Assembly (NCBI GenBank): GCA_009869945.1
Contig: WIXG01000043.1
Span: 248,001 to 312,000 of the forward strand
From: Mesaphorura yosii
Taxonomy: Eukaryota; Arthropoda; Collembola; Poduromorpha; Tullbergiidae
Length of the DNA stretch: 64,000 nt
Direction: 5' to 3'
Each line of letters begins with the position of its first letter. Positions within the stretch are counted from its first letter, which is position 1. The position numbers and the translations under genes were made by a program. The notes beneath the pieces were generated by a model that saw nothing but the letters and a program-made list of their open reading frames with translations, was not told where the DNA came from and made no database searches. Below are positions 1 through 21,400 of this stretch, in pieces.

Positions 1-3000
1 GCGACGGCTGCAGCTGTTATTCCGATTCTCATCATCATCTATCTTGGAGCAAGCGAAAGGGTGAAGACTGAAGGTGACAAATGAGCCTCGTTCTGCACGA
101 GGCTGATATGCAGTAGGAGCGGAAACTCGTTCTCGTGCTCAAACCTCGAAGGGCGTTCTCGTATCGACCACTTTGGGGTGTTCTTGTCCGCAACATTGGC
201 TGTGAGAGTCGACGCACGGGATTCGTCACTCGATCCACAGCTACTGCATGGGCATGTGCTGAAGGAGGTGGCTCTGGCCCTCCGACTGCGACCAGGCAAC
301 ACTCCACATTATTGAATTGCCGAGCCTCGCTTTCGTACCACACATTTGCAAGTACTTTCAGTGATGTTTCCAAACCAAGTTGTATCCAAGCCTCGTGTTA
401 TTCTTTGGGTTTGTGTACAATATATTATGTGATATTACAAATGATGTTGACTCCTCGTCCTGGCGCAGCTCGTTGCTCGCGTAGGGGACACGGAATGAAT
501 TCGAAATAAAAGAGATGAAAATGATAGGCGAAGAGAAGTGGAAGGATGCTGCTACTCCTGTTGTTCCGTTGCAGATGATGATGATACAGGGAAGGGAAAG
601 CTGTTGTTGGGAAGTTGGGACTGCCTGCCTGCTGCAAAGCATTGAGAAAAAATTTATACATTTTTGTCCTTTGCGGGAGAGAAAGAAGGGATCAATCTTT
701 CTTTCTGTATTTTTTCATCTTGGTCTTTATTTAATACTCTGTCTGCTGGCACTGCTGCACTGACTGGTATTGGTATATCATTGCATTCGCGTCTTCGCCA
801 AGATCCACAGCCCAACCTCAGCACGCATTTGTGAAGCCTTTAAGCCCTTCTGTGTATAACAGGCTTAGGACTTGTTTCTTTCTTTCCCAGAGTAGATTTT
901 TGTCAGCTTAGGTGAGTTTATTGTGTTTTATCTTCTGATTTAGAAAAAATTATATATAGCAGCAGCACAGCTAACAGTGTAGACGCAGAGCGCAGCCTAG
1001 GACGAGACCAGGTCTAGGACATTTTGATTCCTCCATAAGGCGATTATAACCCACCGTACGGGAGAAGCATCAGTACTTAACAGTGGTGCGACTTAGCAAG
1101 AGAACATGATAGAAAGGAGTTAAGTAGATTTCTCTCATTGTAGTAAGATTTTAAAAATTGAAGGCTTGTTGTGTTTTGTGGTTAAAAAGTTTTACATAAT
1201 AATACCTTCCCTACTCGAACTCGAACTGTGGAATCCTTAAATAGTACACGTACGGACGCATCCGTTTTGATCCGTGAATTCATCAACTGATGATATTAAG
1301 TACACACATTATGTAACACAATAACTGGCCTAAGCCAAGCCTGAGCCCGAGCACAGTGAGCAGTTAAGTACCAAGACAAACAATCAGCAGTAATCTAAAA
1401 TCATCATCTTGTCATTCTTCTCGACCGCTTATCATAATTCCTAATTCGGGATCAGAGAAAGAAAGCAAATCAGGATCAACGAAAACCACAGAAGAAAGAA
1501 AGACTTCCCGCGAAGAGTACGAATTGTTTCGAAGAATAATCCGACTTAGGCGCAGTGCTTCTGGAACTTGACACAGAAGAGTGAAGAGATCCTTCATTTT
1601 TATTCACTGATTCGCACCGAAAGCACGAACGCGAGTTGATCAATCTTATCAGGCAAGTTCGTACTTCCAACTCCATTGATTTGTGTTTTCCTTCCTTTCT
1701 TTTCTTGCATTTATTCGTGTGTTGAGTTGAGTTTGAGCGTCGTCTCAACACACGAATCTCACATCGTCTTCCGTTAAAGTCCAAGTTTAAGTGCGGCATT
1801 AAATTGTAATTCGGTCATTAAGATGGCCAATCCTTCCTTTCAAGGCACACTTTTCACACCACCGTATTTCACGTGCTAAGCGCCGATAATGCTATTATGA
1901 TCTCAAAGTCTCAGCGCCTGCACTTTTGGCAAGTGAAGGGCTTTATTTAAAATCCTACTCATCCTCATGTAATCAGTCATAAATCGACTCTAGTCACCTA
2001 CTTAGCCATCTTTGTTAAGTGTAAGTGTAAGTCATTCTTAAGATCCTCCAAGTCTATAAATCCATACTTAAACAGTTGCTTAATTTTCAAACCGAAAGCC
2101 GGGATGCGTTTACACAAAAATACCGCCTTTCATCAAGCCGCAGTCCAAGTTTTCAGACTCGTAAAATCAAAGTTCAAATACCCATAAAAGTACTATCACG
2201 TTGAACCATAAAGAAAAGCGAAATGAGCATCACTCATTGAATTGATAATTAGAATCTAGCTGCAATATGAGAATTACAGGAATTTGAAAGGATCATGTCA
2301 GAAAGTAAACAAATAAGCGCCTGGTCTTGAATGGAAGCAATCAAAATCACTATTCAAAGAAGACAATTACGTTCAGATAATGACTTGGTTGAAAGTTAAA
2401 AGACGAATGCACAAACCAACTTTGAATTGTTGCCAGCACCAGTTCAAAAGTATCCTTTAAAGAGGAGTGCGTCGGGTGTCAATCACATTACGATGAGATG
2501 AAAATGGGCGTTTGATTTCTTCGACCGGTCGCGAGCATGAGAATCAATTTCTATACAATAGCACAATTACAACAATTGTCAACTTGCTGGGTGCATTGTT
2601 GCAAGAACAATGGTGGACAAATTGTGGTTCAGCGGGTCATTCATTCTTGCCACTTATTGTTGAAGATGAGACGATACTTTTCAAAATTCAGAGCCGACGT
2701 GATTGAGCATTGGATGCATGTGAGCAATTACAACATGACAATTGTATCTTGTTACAATTTACAGGCAGTGCTCCGTAGCCCCGTGTCTCATGAATTTTTC
2801 CGACACTCGTGCTCAACCATCTGCACCTTAATTGCCTTGTTCTCGCATCGCGCCGAGTGGTGGAAGGGTTCTTTACCCGAACCATGAGATTCGTATCGCA
2901 CAAGAAATTGCTGCAAGCTGTGCATTCACGCAGCGCAAACGCGTAAAAGACGCTGACTCATTTTGAATGAATTGAATTTTGGAATATTTCTGACAACTTC

Positions 3001-6000
3001 TGAAGAAGCTTGAAGCAATCAATTCATTCCGTCGTATGAATTTGTTCAAGTAAGATTAATTCAATATAAATATGATCGAAATGAATGCAGGAAGGAGACG
3101 CTCAGTCTGCTCGACTCGACTCTATCGATGCTGTTTCTTGTCACTCTTATGATTGATCACAGTCACGGAGTCAACCAGTCGAATGCATTCGAATCGCAAT
3201 GACATTCCTCGTGCGCAATAATTCGTGTGGGCATTTAATTTGATGAACTGTACGGCAAGAAATTGTGCTATATCACAGGAATCTGAGACTCGACTCGGGT
3301 TCGAGGCTTCGGTTTTTTAGGAGTCGATAAATTCGTTGCGCGTCCGTGCGTCCAGCGACGAGGCTGTGCTGAAAGGAAAAGAGTCTGTTTTGTGTTGAAA
3401 TGGACACTTTTGTTGTCTCTTCGGTCGTGTTTTGTCATGAAAGAAATTGAAATATGAATTTGTGAAAAAACTTGATGAACCGGAAGATGATGTGCGAAAG
3501 AAAATAACAATGCCTCGCTTCTGTTGCTTTGCCGCTTTGTCTCGTCGTCAGGCGTAATGGAAAGAGAAAAGGCATTGAAGGGAGAACGCAAACGCGCGAG
3601 GTGAGATCGAAATGGAAAAATTGTCCGTGTTTCCATTCCAGTGTAGCACTCACGCTCATTTCATTTTTCTTTTCTGTACAATAATTTGAATATGATGAAT
3701 TTTCTAAAGTAATATGCAGTTCAGCACGGTGTCGTGCCGAAGGTTCAATGCAGGCGCTGAAAACAACACTCTCACTCCCATTCCAATGACACCACAAATT
3801 TGTTTTCGCAGTTGAGTGAACCGCTGACTGATGGGATGACGTTTTGTGCAATGCGGTGCATTTTTGGTTCAGGTCGCTTGTTTACTCTGCGCTCAGCTTA
3901 ATTGTGTTCATGCTCATTCAATTCATAAATCGGTGACCTGACCAAGTCCAGTATTTCGCTTTCCAGTCCAGTTTATGACCGAAGTTTGTGCGCTGTACCG
4001 AACAATGGCATCATGCTGCTCTTAAATGCTGGCAATGATTGGAAATATTTGTATACTGCATACAAATACTTGACAAACATTGGTGGCTTGACTGTTTCTT
4101 GGCTCTACTATGATTGACCAGCACAGTGCGCGCGACATAAAAGTGGACATGGACAAGTAAACAAGCTGGACAATGCCATACTTTTGCCGGAATTTTAATC
4201 CAATGTTTTCCAGTGCGCCCTGAAAAGAATTACATGTTACATATGGTATTGGCCGTCCTCGCAAACTTAGAAAACAGAATCGGACCAGACCAGAGCAGGC
4301 CGGGGCGACTAATGAGATCTCGAATACTTATCTCATTCAGAAAGGTCGTTGCGATCTCGGAGATTGGATTTACGAAAACAAATAGTGCGTTATGATGATG
4401 ATCACCTTTTTTACTTAGTGCTCCGTGTACAGTACGGATTTGAAACATCCTTCGAGTTTGAGCTCGAGTTCGGGTTCTCCTTAAATCCAATAACGCAACG
4501 TACACAATGGGTTCTCAGTTTTACGAAAACAACATTAGTAAATAATGGACTCTACAGCACAGTTAAAGTGCAGTACGCATAGAATGTGTGCTGAACCCTT
4601 TAAGCAAATCCTTTCCTGAATTAAAGCTCGTTTGCCAAGAACGCAATGCACGGAAAGCAAAGTTGGCGATCTTAAATCTCTTTTTAATTTTTGGTCGTCT
4701 CATTTCACAAGGACGCATCCGACCTAAAGCACCTTAAAATGCTAGAATTTTTAAAGACAGTGCATAACAATAAAAAAAACATGGGATTAAGAATAAGCAC
4801 AAGGATGGCAGGCACAGGGCATTCTTTCTCATTTGATTGCATTGTAATGACTGTGTTTTGAACTATGATAATGAGATTGCCATATTTTTCGAAATTCTTG
4901 GGTTCGGCAAAGGATTTAACTAAATTTAATCCTTCCGAAATTCAAGTTCAACGCAATTGCAATGTTTAGCCGGATTCCAGTTCATTTAACAAGGTTCATC
5001 TTCCTAAGCTCCTACCAATGATCACCGCATCTTCATAGCAATTAAGGAAATCTTCAAAATTCTGGATCAAATTCAAGTGCAAGTTCTCAAAGGGTTTTCG
5101 ATGGATTAAGTTGTTTTTCGCTAGCGAATCTTCAAACGACGGAGCACATGAGAACAAACGGGCGTAAGGGGTCCCATAAACGTAGATGATAAAATTTAGA
5201 TACTGAACATAACCGCGTTCTTTGGTTTGTGAGCAAATGAACAATACTGCATTTTTTGTACTTGTTCAAAAGAAATGAGCAACCACAACCGGAGAAATCT
5301 ACGCAATGTTTGCCTTTCTCAGGTTGTTAAACGGTCCCGGAAATAAATAGCTACAATTTGGATACATTGAAACCTTGTAATTATGGCAAATGATCACTCC
5401 GTTCTGACATTCTTCGCTTCTTTTCGTCTTCTCATATTTCATCGTATACACTGTGCAGGTAATTGCTACGAAAATAGACCCGAACGAATTGAAGAATTCG
5501 GGCACTCAGGGGAATGAAGCTGACTAGGATTGTAACATGAAACCTTGTATTATCACACTTCCTGAGCGAAACCGGTACCAGATTGTTTAATACAACCGCT
5601 AATCAAATAACGAAATTGTGTTTGTTCTAAAATCTGATCATATAGACGGAGGGTGAGCCTGAGCCCAACAGAAGGGATTCAGGCGTGAGTGCTCAAAATT
5701 AGAGAAGCAAAGTGCGCCAGTGAGTCTTAATGCGTGCAAGGCATACGCGTATTTATGATAATTGTTCGGACATGTCCGGAATTATCGTGCAATAATTCTA
5801 CACTTAAGACAAGGCTTCAGATTCAACTGCAGCTGCAGCTAAAGTATTTCCTAAAAATTTGGTTCATTACAAACCAATCCAGTACTGTCAACCGAAGTTA
5901 TTTTTTATCGTTACCTGGCCTGAAAAGCTCAGCATGACCTCTTTGGACATGGTTCATCCATCGTTCCGTTGTTCTGCTGCCATTCAGTTTGTAATGCTTA

Positions 6001-6811
6001 GAACAAGAAAGGCAGGATTAAAAAACAATACAAATGCGAATACGACAGTCGGGAGTCGGCGATTGAATGCCCTCAATAATAACAAGCATTGCTTTTGCTA
6101 GTAAAAAGTGAATAGTTGAATTGATCAATGCACGTAGGACGGACGGACAGGGCACATGTGAATGAGCCACATTGTTGTAAAATGGAAATCGCATTGAGCC
6201 CAATTGTCGATCTTGGAATTTGGACATCTATTCTTGTTCCTGAGAGACATGCTGGCGCCACGGAGCCAAATTGAATCCAGAATTTTCTTTTGGGCTTAAG
6301 CTGGACTTTTTTCTCAATCAAAAGTAAAGACTCTGAGAAAATAAACATGTGCAAGATTCTTAAACTTCCGATTTGTTCAGTAAGAAAAGCAAAGTTTGAT
6401 TGTCAATATAATTATCTGTGTTTGGAAAGCAAGTTCCAAGAATAGAAGGCTTAAGAAAACTCTGCCTGCCTACCAATGAAAACTTTACTTCATCAATCCT
6501 TTAATGAGCTTAACAACAAGAATTATTCGCGGAGTGGAAAGATGAAGTTTCTGAATCAAGTCCCTTTTGTTGATCTGTTTGGGAAACTTTTTTCCGACTT
6601 GTCTTTTCTGCTTCTCATCTGACGTCTTCAATCAAACCTTCAAACGCTGTATTATTTACTTACAGTTGATTGGATTAAACTTTTGCAAACGGCAAACATC
6701 GCTCGCTGCTGTCTGTCTAAACTTATTTTTAGAGACGCGCTCTTCTCAATTTCCACAGTGTGACACTCCTAACGCCTTGACTTCTTACTTACGTGATTTT
6801 GATTCTGCAGG
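1..6811. other. Non-coding region upstream of orthodenticle
   Basis: I see no convincing protein-coding exon in these 6.8 kb. The open frames present are short, of mixed composition, overlap on both strands and match no family I recognise. The region probably holds upstream untranslated exons, promoter and enhancers of the orthodenticle gene that follows, because the otd start codon sits just behind a splice acceptor at 6810-6811 and so must have at least one upstream exon. I could not place that exon or the transcription start. Confidence 0.6.
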
Positions 6812-6860
6812 TAACAGCAAAAGAGTCCTTGGAATTTGGACAAACTTAATCATTGGCATC

Positions 6861-14957
<8,097 letters not shown>

Positions 14958-17900
14958 AGGAATTTATTGAATTTGCAATTCGTTAAGTTTCACCATAAAA
15001 ATTCGCCCAACAATTCTCAAGAAAATGTGACCAGCATAAATTCAGCACGTAATCTAGTGTCAGTATAATGCTTTTATTCTGATTCTGAGAGAATAAAATT
15101 CATCAATTTAAGCAGTAATGCCCAAGTAATTTATTGCTTACAGTTCAGCCTCAACCAAGCTTCTTCTTGTGGCCGGGCTGGCGACAATAACATGGCCGCA
15201 CGGGATCGTCATCCTGAAGCAAGGCACGAAGAAGCTATGAGAATGCGAAGCTCATACCCGAATTCATATTCGTATTCATGCACACGAATTAAATTCACAA
15301 TACATGAAGACACGAGTACCTGCATCACAATTCATAATTTATACATTTATAAATCATGACGAATGACTTTTTAAAAAATCCTTCCGCTGCTGCGCTACTG
15401 TTTTGCTGTGTCGTGTGCGCTTTCGAGTCATGAACTGCTCTGCTGCCGTACATCGTGCATGAACCCGAATTCCGAGTTCAAATAATAAATTACGGTCTCT
15501 TGGCACATAAATCCCAGTCACAAGGCGAATGTTGATGTCGCGCCTGCCTGCTTTGTAATTCTTTTCAAAAATTGAAATTTACTTCTAGGATTTGCAGGCA
15601 GGCGGTTGGCGCATCAAGTGGGAGAGATTTTTTCCTGTTTTTCATTTCGGTTACACTTTTCGTAATCACATACAGCATTTTTTCGTACGGTCGACTCTTC
15701 TTCAACTTGAGCCAAAGAGCAAGAGCTTAAAAATATTTAATAACTTTTTGATGAAATGCGTGCGCAATTTCACCTCGTGCCTACCTCCGCACTCCCAGGA
15801 TCCAATTTCTCGAGTATTTTTCTGAGAATTAATCGTAGAAAAAGGGTAACAACGCAAACGCAAGCGACGAATGACGAACAGGTTCCTAATATCTGACTGG
15901 AAAAGTACTTGGAAATGAAAATTGTGCTTGCGTAACCGCGCGACGCAAGAGTAAAAATGGAGACGGATAATATTAAAAGTTGGTTCGGTCTCAAGCGAAT
16001 TGTCTGCCATGAACTCTCGAATTGCCACGGGCAAGACAACGGCAACGAGCAAGAGATCATAAAATGAGTCTTCCGAGAAAAACCCATTCCACGATTCTTT
16101 TCTTTACCCTTTTCAGTTTTTTATTTCGGGATTGGGTTCTTGGAATTAATCAAAAGGAAGAGAATGAGACGGCGGAGATGGAGCTCAGAATTGATTCTGG
16201 TTTGTGTGTACGGTTAGACGAGACTTCTCGGATTGGATGAAGTCGAACTCAACCCTTTCACAGTACGAAGCAGAAGCACACCCTTCCTTCCAACGCATCA
16301 GCGAAACAAGAATAAAATTCCGCTGCATCTCGACTGAAAAAGGGCATGAAAGGATCTTTTGTTCTGCTTTATTAGATTGAAAAATAAAGTTATATAAAAA
16401 GACATCTCGGTGAAACCAATTTGAAAGCCAATTCGAAGCTTGAAGCATAACATTGGCCGCCATTACTGTGACCCCCGCCGTTTCCCTTTTAAATGCAATT
16501 ATTCACGCTATACTGTGTTGAATCCTGGCCGTTCTTCCATGGACTACGCGAACGTGATCGGGATTCACCGATTTATCAATCGCTCACTGGCTTTCTAGTA
16601 GATTTAAACTCGACGTAATGGCGATGGTATTGCTCCGCGTCAACTTCCGCGAAATGAAGACGCATACATGCCTGAGGCAATGAAAAACAAAAGCGCTAGC
16701 TCGAATTTACATTTTGACAATCCAAAAGCAATTTACAAATTAAATTTAATTGCTTCACTCATCGCTTTTCACTCTCTCGCTAGACTCATTAATCTAATTG
16801 CAGTGTGCTACAATCTCACCTGAATAGCAGAAACAAAACCCTGCTTTCACAGAACCTGCTTATACGATATCCAAACAGTATTATTTTAAAAAATTACAAG
16901 CGGAGTTTAATGAGGGAAAGAGGCAGTCAGCATTTTCGAAGGCGGGCATGTGTGTGTCTCTTTTGAGTCTCGATTCTTGAAGAGGTGATCACGAATTACA
17001 AATCTGAATCTGCAGACACAACCATGAAGATTGAAACAGTGGAAGTGGAGGAAGGCAACAATGAAAATCACCAAGGGACTTGTCCGCACAATGAGGTTGA
17101 TGAGAGATAAGCAGAGTAGCACTGCTTTACGCACAGATCGGGATATTGATTTTCGGTATCGTAGAAGCTGCCAGTTGGCAAGTAGTAAATAACAAGAATA
17201 ATAACAATAATCAAATTGAAATATGATACCCAGTGCAATCCATTTTTGGTTGCACTCTGCACTGATCCTCTTTCATTCACGGTCTTGTTCCTCATTTCGC
17301 AAATCCCCTCAGAGACCACGAGTCTGCTGCTCCGCTGGGTCTGTCTATTATTCAGTTCCAATTGGAAACAAATTAGTTTTCAATTAATTAATGATGAAAC
17401 TGGTTTGAGAGACACAAAAATTGGCTGCTTTTATTCATTCTGTTCATTCGCGTCTGTCAAGCTTTCTACGCTTATGGTTTGTAGTTAGCACATAAGTTAA
17501 TCTTACATGTAGTGAGCTAAAATACAAATTACGGAAACGGTTTGTGCTTCCACGAATAAATAATTAATTGGTAAGACGCGTGCGAGCGTGCGATGCGATT
17601 CGCGATTCTTCGTACTACGAATACAAACTATAAATGCAGAAGTTATTCATCAATCAATTAATTAAAACACAGGTTATTTAAAAGCATGTGAAGATTGTCC
17701 TCAGTTAAAATTAAAGTTTGCCTTAAATCATGTTTTGAACAAACGAACGAGCTGAGCAAGTGTCCTACACTGAAACTGGAAAAGTCTAAGTAAAACTAAC
17801 CAAAACAGCGATTCAATTAAGATATTTCGACTAAAGTGCGTTCGTATGCAATAAAATACACGCATTGCAAACTAAAACACGTGGTAACAATTATCAAGAA

Positions 17901-18337
17901 ACGCGCTTAAAGAAGGGCGAAATAAGTTAAGTAAATGCAATATTCGTTCAAGTGTATTTAATTAATTTCGCACTAGCTAAATGCCAACGCTCGTCTTGAA
18001 GTCTATGACTCTATTGACCAAGCACACAGATAAAGTCCACTACGATCAAGCATATTACAAACTTTATCGCGTGGCTACACGTAAGTAAGTATTTTGGTGT
18101 AGAATAGTATAGTAAAACGCATATAAATATTCGATTGAAGGATGGCAATATTTCTTTGATTGGACTGAGATTTGATTATGCAGCGTTCGAATTTCGAATG
18201 TCGTGCTTGGCTTGAATTTAAGTTTAGAATTAAAGCGCAGATATTACTACTGCTGCTGCTACGAAGATTACTTGCAGTAGTCTATCTTTTGCACAAGTTG
18301 TCACTCCCAACGACGATTTCCACGATGTCATGAATTT
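14958..18337. other. Convergent intergenic region between otd and EHBP1
   Basis: The otd stop (plus strand) and the EHBP1 stop (minus strand) face each other across 3.4 kb. The region should hold both 3' untranslated regions. I found no further coding exon, RNA gene or repeat that I could support. Confidence 0.6.
15092..15097 (+). terminator. Candidate otd polyadenylation signal
   Basis: AATAAA lies about 135 nt after the otd stop codon, a suitable distance for the main 3' end of the transcript. No transcript evidence is available. Confidence 0.4.
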
Positions 18338-18425
18338 TCACTGAATTGCACACTTTTCTTGCTGCGCACCTCGGGACATTTCCAAGTGACTCACATTCTT
18401 CTCGATTTCCTCATCCTCTCCGATC
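18338..18425 (-). CDS. EHBP1: EHBP1 last exon with CaaX prenylation box
   Basis: This exon lies 3.8 kb beyond the previous one. It completes the split Ala codon after QER, continues [15 protein letters not shown] and ends EKCAIQ followed by TGA. Vertebrate EHBP1 also ends with a similar helix and a CVLQ box, so placement and phase are convincing. The cysteine four residues from the end is the expected lipidation site for membrane attachment. Confidence 0.92.
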
Positions 18426-21400
18426 CTGAAATTCAAAATGATAAAAATTAGGATGGAAGTTTGCGACAAGCTCATAATTTATGCACCAACGCGAATGTAG
18501 CAAGCAGTAAAGTTTACTCAGTGAAAACTTTGAACCTTCAGCTCCTCATTTCAATGCACTGCACTGTGAGATTGATTCTGAGGATGCCCTACGAAAGATT
18601 CAATTTACCGGAGCGAACTCATTTTGGTTCAGACTTTGGTTCCAGGACCGAAGCCGATGCCGTGCCAAAGGAAACCAGAGAGACCAAGATAATATATAAT
18701 GCATGGCTCACAATGGGAGCAGCAGCAGGAACTTTGTGCTGTGCTGCTTCTCTGTTTCTCTTTCCTATTTTCATACTCTGCACCATCATAGGCGGAATGA
18801 ATAGATCGGATGCAAAAATAATCCGCTTAAAAAGTTCCATTCTACAGTAACAAATTCACATTTCCTACAGAAGACGTACGTACATACAGCTTCGTGGTGA
18901 CTGCATGAATTCAATTTTGTATCAGCCATGCTTATGACTACGACTAGGACTACTCGTACATGTGCAGACCAACTGATGTGATGAGAAACTCAACATGCGA
19001 AGAAGATCAATACATCAAAGAATGTGTAGTTCGGCGAAGGGAATAAAATCCCTCCAATGTGCCTTTATATAAAATATTTTCAGAATATGAGCACAAGAGA
19101 CGCGAAAATGTCTTTATTGTTTCGTTTCATCGTTTCATGTTTTCTTCAAGCCAAACCACTCGACATCACATCAATGAAGTTGGTAAAGATTTCGCGAATG
19201 TAAAATCATACTCGCGTTCATGCTTCAGCGTATCTCGACAACTTTCTCTCAACTCTGCAGCCTGCCTTTTTCCATCCATGCACAAACATTTCCAGAATAC
19301 TTACGCATAGGCAGGCACGCGCTGAATAGAAATATGAGATTCGTAACATCGTATGTCGCATCTGCTCTTGAATTCATGAGAAAATCTCAGCTTGCCACAA
19401 AGTGTGAGTCGTGAGTGTGAAGCGGAATGAAATGAAGGGAGAAAGCTCGAGCTGGGAAAGCAAGGAGAAGGTGCGAGAAGCGAAGACGAATCTAAATTCA
19501 TGATAGAATAAAATATAAATAGTGGAGAAGAGGATTTTTGATTCCCATTTACAATCAAAACAACATGTGTCAATAATAAAAAGAGATTTTCTTCCACTTT
19601 CAGTTATGTTATATAATACTCTCCTCATTTGCCAAGACTCACTCTGCCAGCTTGCCGCTTTCACTGCTGCTGTTGCGGTGTTGCGTAATAAAATCAACAA
19701 ACAATGGATTGCAGCGTCGAGTACAGGCAAATTCCATTTTCAGGCATCCAAGGAGTGAGGAGGAACGTGGAAGTGTTAATATTTTTTTAGGGAGAAGAAA
19801 GTTCATAAAATATTCAGCACGTTTTAGCCATGTCAGCGCATTCGCTGCCTTTGTTGTTCATGTGAAAAGCCAACGTGTGAAATCGTGTTGGCAGTGGCGG
19901 TGGGACCACGCTGAGATGCGGGATGTCAGCACGCGCGCCGAGCACCGAACCGGCAACCGGGTAGGACTCCCTGCCTGAGTGAAAGCTTTTCTGCTAAGTA
20001 GACAACTGCTGGACAGGTTTTCAGTTTCATCCCTCCAAATAATGAAAAACAATAACACTCAGGCGCATGTAACAAACCCTCAAACTCACAACTGCTTTCA
20101 AGTTAAGTCTCTTCACGTGCCGTGCCTTCGGAAATCGTACTTGTGCGGATGATGTTTTTGTAATATGACCTGCGAAGGGTCACGTGCTGATGCGCTCTAC
20201 GCAGCGTAACAACGCTGACAAATAAAGACAAATAAGGCAAGCATTATAATTTGTGCCTACGACATGAAATGGCTAACCATACAGCAGCAGCAGAAGCGGC
20301 GGCACGCAACCGATAATGGTACTTAAATCAAACTTCAAACTAACTAGCTACAAACTAAGCTTGTCATGCCAAGCTAAACCATGCCAGTCGGGGTCTGATT
20401 CCATTACGTCTTACGCCACTGTGCTGCTCATTTCATTACAGCAGTTGAAATTTGGTCTGACTGGTTCCATGCCTCATTAAAACGGAATTTGAACAGGAGT
20501 GAATGCCAATGGCAAACGGTTGTTGCCAACAAAATAATGAAACGAGACAATGGGAGAAGATTAGGCAAATTTCAGGCGCAGTTTCGCATTACTCCGGCCT
20601 GATTGTTAGAGTAGCGGGAGTCACTCCACATAATGAGAGTGCGGAGGCCGGGAATCATGAAAAGAGCAACTGCTCTTAGATTCGAGCCAATTAGTAAATA
20701 GAGACAGCTAATACCAGTTTATTTTCGTACTTCGTTAAGTTCTGGCAAGGAACCTCATGACTTGATCAATCATCGTCGGGCTTTGCAGCACGATTCACGC
20801 ACTTGTGCCCGTGAACAGGATAAAGTCCACTAACAGCCCTTCAACTCTAAAATCAAGTGTTCTCTATGCAAATCGAATCACGAGAATGGGTGATTCTTGA
20901 ATGATTTGTTGTATACATTCCATCGTCACTGTTTTCTAACATCAACTAGCACTTCTGCCACTTTAGCATTCAAATCCAATTTTTAACATTTTGAGAGGAG
21001 AGGACTCGTTTTACAGTTTAATGAAATAAAAAAGTCGAATTAAAAAGTGATACTTCAATTTAATTACTGCAACTCATTCTATATTTCAATATGAATTCAT
21101 TCAAGGCTCAACTTTTGGGATTAAAATTAATTGGGATTGACATCTTCAAAGTTTGAAGTCCTGACTTGAGGATTTTAAAAATTAAAGCGTACAATTGGAG
21201 ACGAGATTGGATCCAACGCCAGGATAGCCAGGAAAAGCAGCATATGGCCACATTGCACTGCTAAATATTGTTAATGATAATATTTGTGATTGTCACCAAA
21301 CTGTGATGTCCTCACCGGAGGGGTCTTCTAATCCTGTCTGCTTTCATAAATCAAAATTTTGTTTCACGCATTACTGACTGAATGTGTTTCCGGCATTAAA

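Noticed and set aside
135-509. A 124-codon plus-strand open frame near the window start, with overlapping minus-strand frames
   Set aside because: Open frames occur on both strands, the composition is low in hydrophobic core patterns, and nothing resembles a known family or has supporting splice context.
19900-19980. A minus-strand CCGGTTCGGTGC word resembling a Pol III B box
   Set aside because: No A box or cloverleaf at a suitable distance.
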